From the NCBI GenBank assembly GCA_015489555.1, contig WFZN01000031.1, positions 1 to 22,896 on the forward strand: a stretch of DNA of 22,896 nucleotides, written 5' to 3'. Under the pieces are notes generated by a model. The model ran no database searches. It was not told the origin of the DNA and worked only from the letters and a program-made list of their open reading frames with translations. The DNA comes from Candidatus Dojkabacteria bacterium. GTDB taxonomy: Bacteria; Patescibacteriota; Dojkabacteria; GCA-002793355. Positions within the stretch are counted from its first letter, which is position 1, and every line of letters begins with the position of its first letter. This document shows, in pieces, positions 20,123 through 22,896 of this stretch. The translations under genes and the position numbers were made by a program.

Positions 20123-21379
20123 ATGGTAAATACAGGGACCATCTTGGTTGTTAGCGTTGTGTCTATAACAATCTTAGTTTCTATTGTGGTTTTTCTGAAG
20201 CGGTTGTTTGGGCGTCTCCCTAAGGACATACGTAATGATCTTAAAGAGCTTGATATTATGTTGGACTTGCTAAAGGGGCATAAGGAGCAAATTCTTAATA
20301 CTGAGAGGAGTTTGCGTAATGAGATAACAACTCAGTTTTCGCAGCTTTCTAATATCCAAGTAGGGTATCTTAAAACAGTAGGAGAGCAGTTAAGTAAGGT
20401 CTTGACGGAGGTGGAGAGCAAACTAGAGCGGATTCGCACAGAGAATATGGAGCAGTTAGAGAAAATCAGAGGTGTCGTTGATACTAAGTTAGATGAAACT
20501 CTGCATAAGCGTTTAAGTCAGGAGTTCAGATCAATACAGAGTTTATTAGCCCAAGTCTCTGAAGGGGTGGGGCAGATGCAGGCATTAAGTTCTGAGGTGA
20601 TCGATCTTAAGCGTGTGCTAAAAGGCGTAAAGACGCGAGGAATATGGGGAGAGCTACAACTAGAGCGTATTCTACAGGAGTTCTTTGTTGAGGGAGTCCA
20701 CTATGAAAAGAATGTGCGTTTATCCCGTGGTTCTCAGGAGAGTGTGGAGTTTGCAATAAAGATCCCTACAAAAGCTAATAGTGATGACTTTATATATTTA
20801 CCCGTTGATTCTAAATTTCCTCTAGAAGTTTTCGAACGCATGCTACTTGCTTACGAGAAAGGGGAAGTTGAAATGTTAGAGTCACACAGAAAGGAATTAG
20901 CTCGCATAATACAGTCTCAGGCTCAGAGAATCAAAAAGTATATAAGTCCGCCTCATACTACTAATTTTGCTGTAATGTATCTACCTCTTGAGAGTTTATA
21001 TGCTGAGGTATTAAGGATACCAGGGTTGGGAGTTAAGATACAACAGCAGTATTCCGTCCTAATTTCTGGGCCATCAACTTTTGCAGCTTTCGTCAATAGT
21101 TTGCAATTGGGCTTTCGTACTCTTAGAATACAGGAGAAGACAAAAGAGATATGGAGACTAGTAGGTATGATAAAAACTGATTTTGAGAAATTCTCAAAAC
21201 TTTTAGAAAATGCAATAACCAATCTGGAGCGTACGAAACGCCAGCTTGAGGAAGCTGTCGTAAGAAGCCGTAGATTGCGCGATAGAGTAGAGCGAGTAGA
21301 GGGTATGAATAGTCAAAATCAGATCGACAATAGCGGGGTCGATACAAATAGTATTGTTACAAAGCTAAATAATTCTTAG
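20123..21379 (+). CDS. rmuC: RmuC family protein (DNA recombination limiting factor)
   Basis: The 418 residues start with a membrane span (about 7-27), followed by a long coiled coil (about 35-170) and the RmuC nuclease-like domain. Diagnostic strings are LKRVLKGVKTRGIWGELQLERIL, LPVDSKFPL, TNFAVMYLPLESLYAEVLR, QYSVLISGPSTFAAFVNSLQLGFRTLRIQEKTKEIW, and a final helix LERTKRQLEEAV. The family carries a PD-(D/E)xK-like fold and limits DNA inversions and rearrangements in E. coli. In this window, three inverted-repeat elements would be natural substrates for such rearrangement, one of them just upstream. That link is speculation. It is followed after 14 nt by the EEP-family gene in the same direction. 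Confidence 0.94.
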   Translation: MVNTGTILVVSVVSITILVSIVVFLKRLFGRLPKDIRNDLKELDIMLDLLKGHKEQILNTERSLRNEITTQFSQLSNIQVGYLKTVGEQLSKVLTEVESKLERIRTENMEQLEKIRGVVDTKLDETLHKRLSQEFRSIQSLLAQVSEGVGQMQALSSEVIDLKRVLKGVKTRGIWGELQLERILQEFFVEGVHYEKNVRLSRGSQESVEFAIKIPTKANSDDFIYLPVDSKFPLEVFERMLLAYEKGEVEMLESHRKELARIIQSQAQRIKKYISPPHTTNFAVMYLPLESLYAEVLRIPGLGVKIQQQYSVLISGPSTFAAFVNSLQLGFRTLRIQEKTKEIWRLVGMIKTDFEKFSKLLENAITNLERTKRQLEEAVVRSRRLRDRVERVEGMNSQNQIDNSGVDTNSIVTKLNNS

Positions 21380-21393
21380 CTTGATAACCAGTT

Positions 21394-22470
21394 ATGCATG
21401 TACGACACTCGTCAAAGAATTTCTTAAAGCTATTTGCGAATGTAATATTTTTAGGGATAAGTTTACTTTACCTTTATGTTATTTTTTTTGATAATGGGGT
21501 GGTATCCTATTATCCTGTGTATCTTTATATAATCGTGGTTATATGTGGGGGATTTATACTCTGGAGGCGTAGATTGGTATCCGGATGGATTGTTGAATTG
21601 GTCCTGGCTGTATTGCTGGTTTTCCCAATAATTGATACAGCTTTATTATTTAGTATTGTAAAAGGGGTTGACTCGAATAATCCTTCTGCTTTTTGGGGTG
21701 GTTTTAGGTTGTGTTATCAGAATATTGGTAATGAGTTTTGGGAGAACTCACAAAAGATTTTAAGATTTTACGCATCTAATGATTGTGATGTTCTCGGGTT
21801 AGTTGAGGTGTGGTTGCCAGAGTATTCTGCTTTTGTTGGAGTCGATGAAAAAACACAGGTAAAATTTGTTAACAAGATACGGCAGGCGCTCTCAAAGAGT
21901 GCTTTAGACGATCGATACCCCTACGTAGCCTATAAAGGAGAGTACCTTCTTTTAAGTAAATTTCCAGTAAGAGTCAGTTTGAGTAGATACGAGAGTTATC
22001 TAGATGTCTACTTATACTCGAATGTATCTGAGGAGCAGCCGTTTATTAATATGGTTTTAGTTCATATATGGACTCCTCTTATAAAAAGCCCTTATATTCT
22101 TAAATCCAAGCTGAGTGTTTTGGATGGGGGTTATCTTTGTAAAAGCAATGTGTGTTTTGTAAACAAGTGGAGACAATACCAGGAACGTGAGGTTCGTGAT
22201 TTCTTGATTAAGAATAAGAGGGATAGGGTTTTGCACACCCTGATCATAGGTGACTTTAATGCCCTGCCTTCTTATTTTCTTATAAGTCAGTTGGCAAGGC
22301 AGTATACAAAGGTTGGGCATTTGTTCTCTATCCCGACATTCCATAACAGGTTTCCGGCTATACAGATTGACCATGTCTTTGCAAGAGGAGTGATAGTTAC
22401 AGATTTTATGCTCCTTGATACCCCCTTTTCAGATCATAGGGGATTGATTCTAGATGTTAGTTTTTATTAG
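21394..22470 (+). CDS. Membrane-anchored endonuclease/exonuclease/phosphatase (EEP) family protein
   Basis: The 358 residues have an N-terminal region of three membrane spans (about 12-33, 37-55 and 62-90), then an EEP fold. Active-site residues of the family are visible in order: N110 (YQNIG), E138 (GLVEVW), the GDFN box with D287 and N289, the D of IDHVF, and D347/H348 (SDHRG). The catalytic domain is predicted to lie outside the membrane. The substrate cannot be told from sequence: relatives cleave DNA, RNA, sphingomyelin or inositol phosphates. An exported nuclease scavenging external DNA would suit an organism with reduced nucleotide synthesis, but this is an inference. It is probably co-transcribed with rmuC. 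Four cysteines lie in the outer domain. Confidence 0.85.
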   Translation: MHVRHSSKNFLKLFANVIFLGISLLYLYVIFFDNGVVSYYPVYLYIIVVICGGFILWRRRLVSGWIVELVLAVLLVFPIIDTALLFSIVKGVDSNNPSAFWGGFRLCYQNIGNEFWENSQKILRFYASNDCDVLGLVEVWLPEYSAFVGVDEKTQVKFVNKIRQALSKSALDDRYPYVAYKGEYLLLSKFPVRVSLSRYESYLDVYLYSNVSEEQPFINMVLVHIWTPLIKSPYILKSKLSVLDGGYLCKSNVCFVNKWRQYQEREVRDFLIKNKRDRVLHTLIIGDFNALPSYFLISQLARQYTKVGHLFSIPTFHNRFPAIQIDHVFARGVIVTDFMLLDTPFSDHRGLILDVSFY

Positions 22471-22559
22471 GGGCAGACGGTTATAAGGATTTTTGACTTC
22501 TAGGAAGATCTCTTGTGTGAGGGGGATATGAGTATGAGCACGTTAATGGCTTATCCTCC

Positions 22560-22636
22560 TGGTGGGCGGAGCAGGACTCGAACCTGCGACCTTTCCCATG
22601 TCACGGGAACGCTCTAACCGCCTGAGCTATCCGCCC
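22560..22636 (-). tRNA. tRNA-Val (anticodon GAC), CCA encoded
   Basis: On the minus strand the acceptor GGGCGGA pairs with TCCGCCC. The D arm is GCTCAGGCGGTTAGAGC, and the anticodon stem TTCCC/GGGAA carries loop GTGACAT, giving GAC. The T arm is GCAGG-TTCGAGT-CCTGC. Discriminator A is followed by CCA (22562-22560), unlike the other three tRNAs here. Confidence 0.96.
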
Positions 22637-22683
22637 TTTCGCTGTTTGGTGTATCTGTAAGCGCTTGATCCTTTAATGATCAG

Positions 22684-22695
22684 TATGGTATTATA
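22684..22695. promoter_or_regulatory. Overlapping divergent promoters (tRNA-Val left, pilin-like gene right)
   Basis: On the plus strand TATGG (22684-22688) precedes TATTAT (22689-22694), a TRTGn extended -10 with +1 near 22701, three bases before the ATG at 22704. On the minus strand TATAAT (22695-22690), preceded by TTGT, would start transcription near 22683 toward tRNA-Val, with TTTACT as a possible -35 (22718-22713). The two -10 boxes share five base pairs. Confidence 0.55.
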
Positions 22696-22703
22696 ACAAT
22701 AAG

Positions 22704-22896
22704 ATGTTTCATAGTAAAAAACGTGCAAGCGTTTATGTACTCGTGTTAGTATTGGTTGTTATAGCCACCTTGTTAGTAACTCTTTTACTCTCTAGTCTTA
22801 GAAGTGGTATTTTACAGTTTACATTAGAGAAAGAGACACAGCGCTTAGAGGGTTTACTATTGGCAGGACTCGACCGTATTACAACAGATTATATGG
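22704..22896 (+). CDS. Pilin-like / PilX- or GspK-like membrane protein, N-terminus (partial)
   Basis: The frame is open to the window end, giving 64 residues. The start MFHSKKRASVYVLVLVLVVIATLLV has a short basic leader and a long hydrophobic helix (about residues 9-31), then a polar helix (FTLEKETQRLEGLLLAG). This resembles the N-terminal helix of minor pilin-type proteins such as PilX or GspK, which begin RG(S/V)ALxxVLxxL. A glutamate at position 5 of the mature helix is not seen. The start is supported by an extended -10 three bases upstream. With only the N-terminus available it could be an unrelated single-span protein. Confidence 0.5.
   Translation, partial: MFHSKKRASVYVLVLVLVVIATLLVTLLLSSLRSGILQFTLEKETQRLEGLLLAGLDRITTDYM

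Noticed and set aside
22656..22682. TGATC/GATCA inverted repeat upstream of the last gene as an operator
   Set aside because: The arms are only 5 bp with a 7-nt spacer in AT-rich DNA, so chance is likely.
1..22896. CRISPR array, prophage or insertion sequence
   Set aside because: I found no regularly spaced direct repeats, integrase or transposase motifs, or phage genes. The only dispersed repeats are the three short terminal-inverted-repeat elements.

Overview
The window looks like a chromosomal segment from a streamlined, AT-rich bacterium, most likely of the Candidate Phyla Radiation (Patescibacteria; something like Katanobacteria/WWE3 or Dojkabacteria, but the sequence alone does not settle this). 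The reasons are very tight gene packing with ATGA and longer overlaps, few Shine-Dalgarno sequences, many start codons lying where transcription should begin (leaderless mRNAs), divergent but motif-complete housekeeping proteins, and a reduced division/cell-wall cluster. TGA is a real stop here (yebC, rsmH, ruvC), so the SR1/Gracilibacteria code does not apply.

Layout. 1-149: tail of a gene, probably pheT. 163-2348: a 36-residue membrane protein and recG. 2504-5248: bifunctional class A PBP with a Pro/Thr tail. 8819-5324 (minus): mraZ-rsmH-ftsL-like-ftsI, convergent with the PBP. 9152-11339: a divergent enolase and a membrane protein with a LytR_C domain. 11354-12648: yebC-ruvC. 12666-12736: tRNA-Gln (minus). 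12943-15282: a large polytopic membrane protein with a TPR-like tail. 15377-19164: rplS-rnhB-mutL-map. 19174-19569 (minus): a YraN-like nuclease. 19653-19815: tRNA-Leu and tRNA-Pro. 20123-22470: rmuC and a membrane-anchored EEP-family hydrolase. 22560-22636 (minus): tRNA-Val. 22704-end: start of a pilin-like or secretion-like membrane protein.

Functionally the window combines peptidoglycan synthesis and division (class A PBP, FtsI, FtsL-like, MraZ, RsmH), DNA repair and recombination (RecG, RuvC, MutL, RnhB, RmuC, YraN), translation (L19, Map, four tRNAs, PheT tail) and glycolysis (enolase).

Two patterns run through the window beyond the genes. First, three intergenic elements of about 104-111 bp (2364-2467, 8999-9109, 19860-19970) share the same terminal inverted repeat, GGGCGTGRGGCGAA. 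They have largely unrelated interiors, and one position changes in both arms together. They look like REPIN/MITE-type elements or structured RNAs. Second, most recognisable promoters have the form TRGGN followed directly by a -10 box (TAGGGTACAAT three times), usually placing the start codon at or within a few bases of +1. At two gene junctions the TAG stop codon of the upstream gene is itself the first three bases of that promoter motif.
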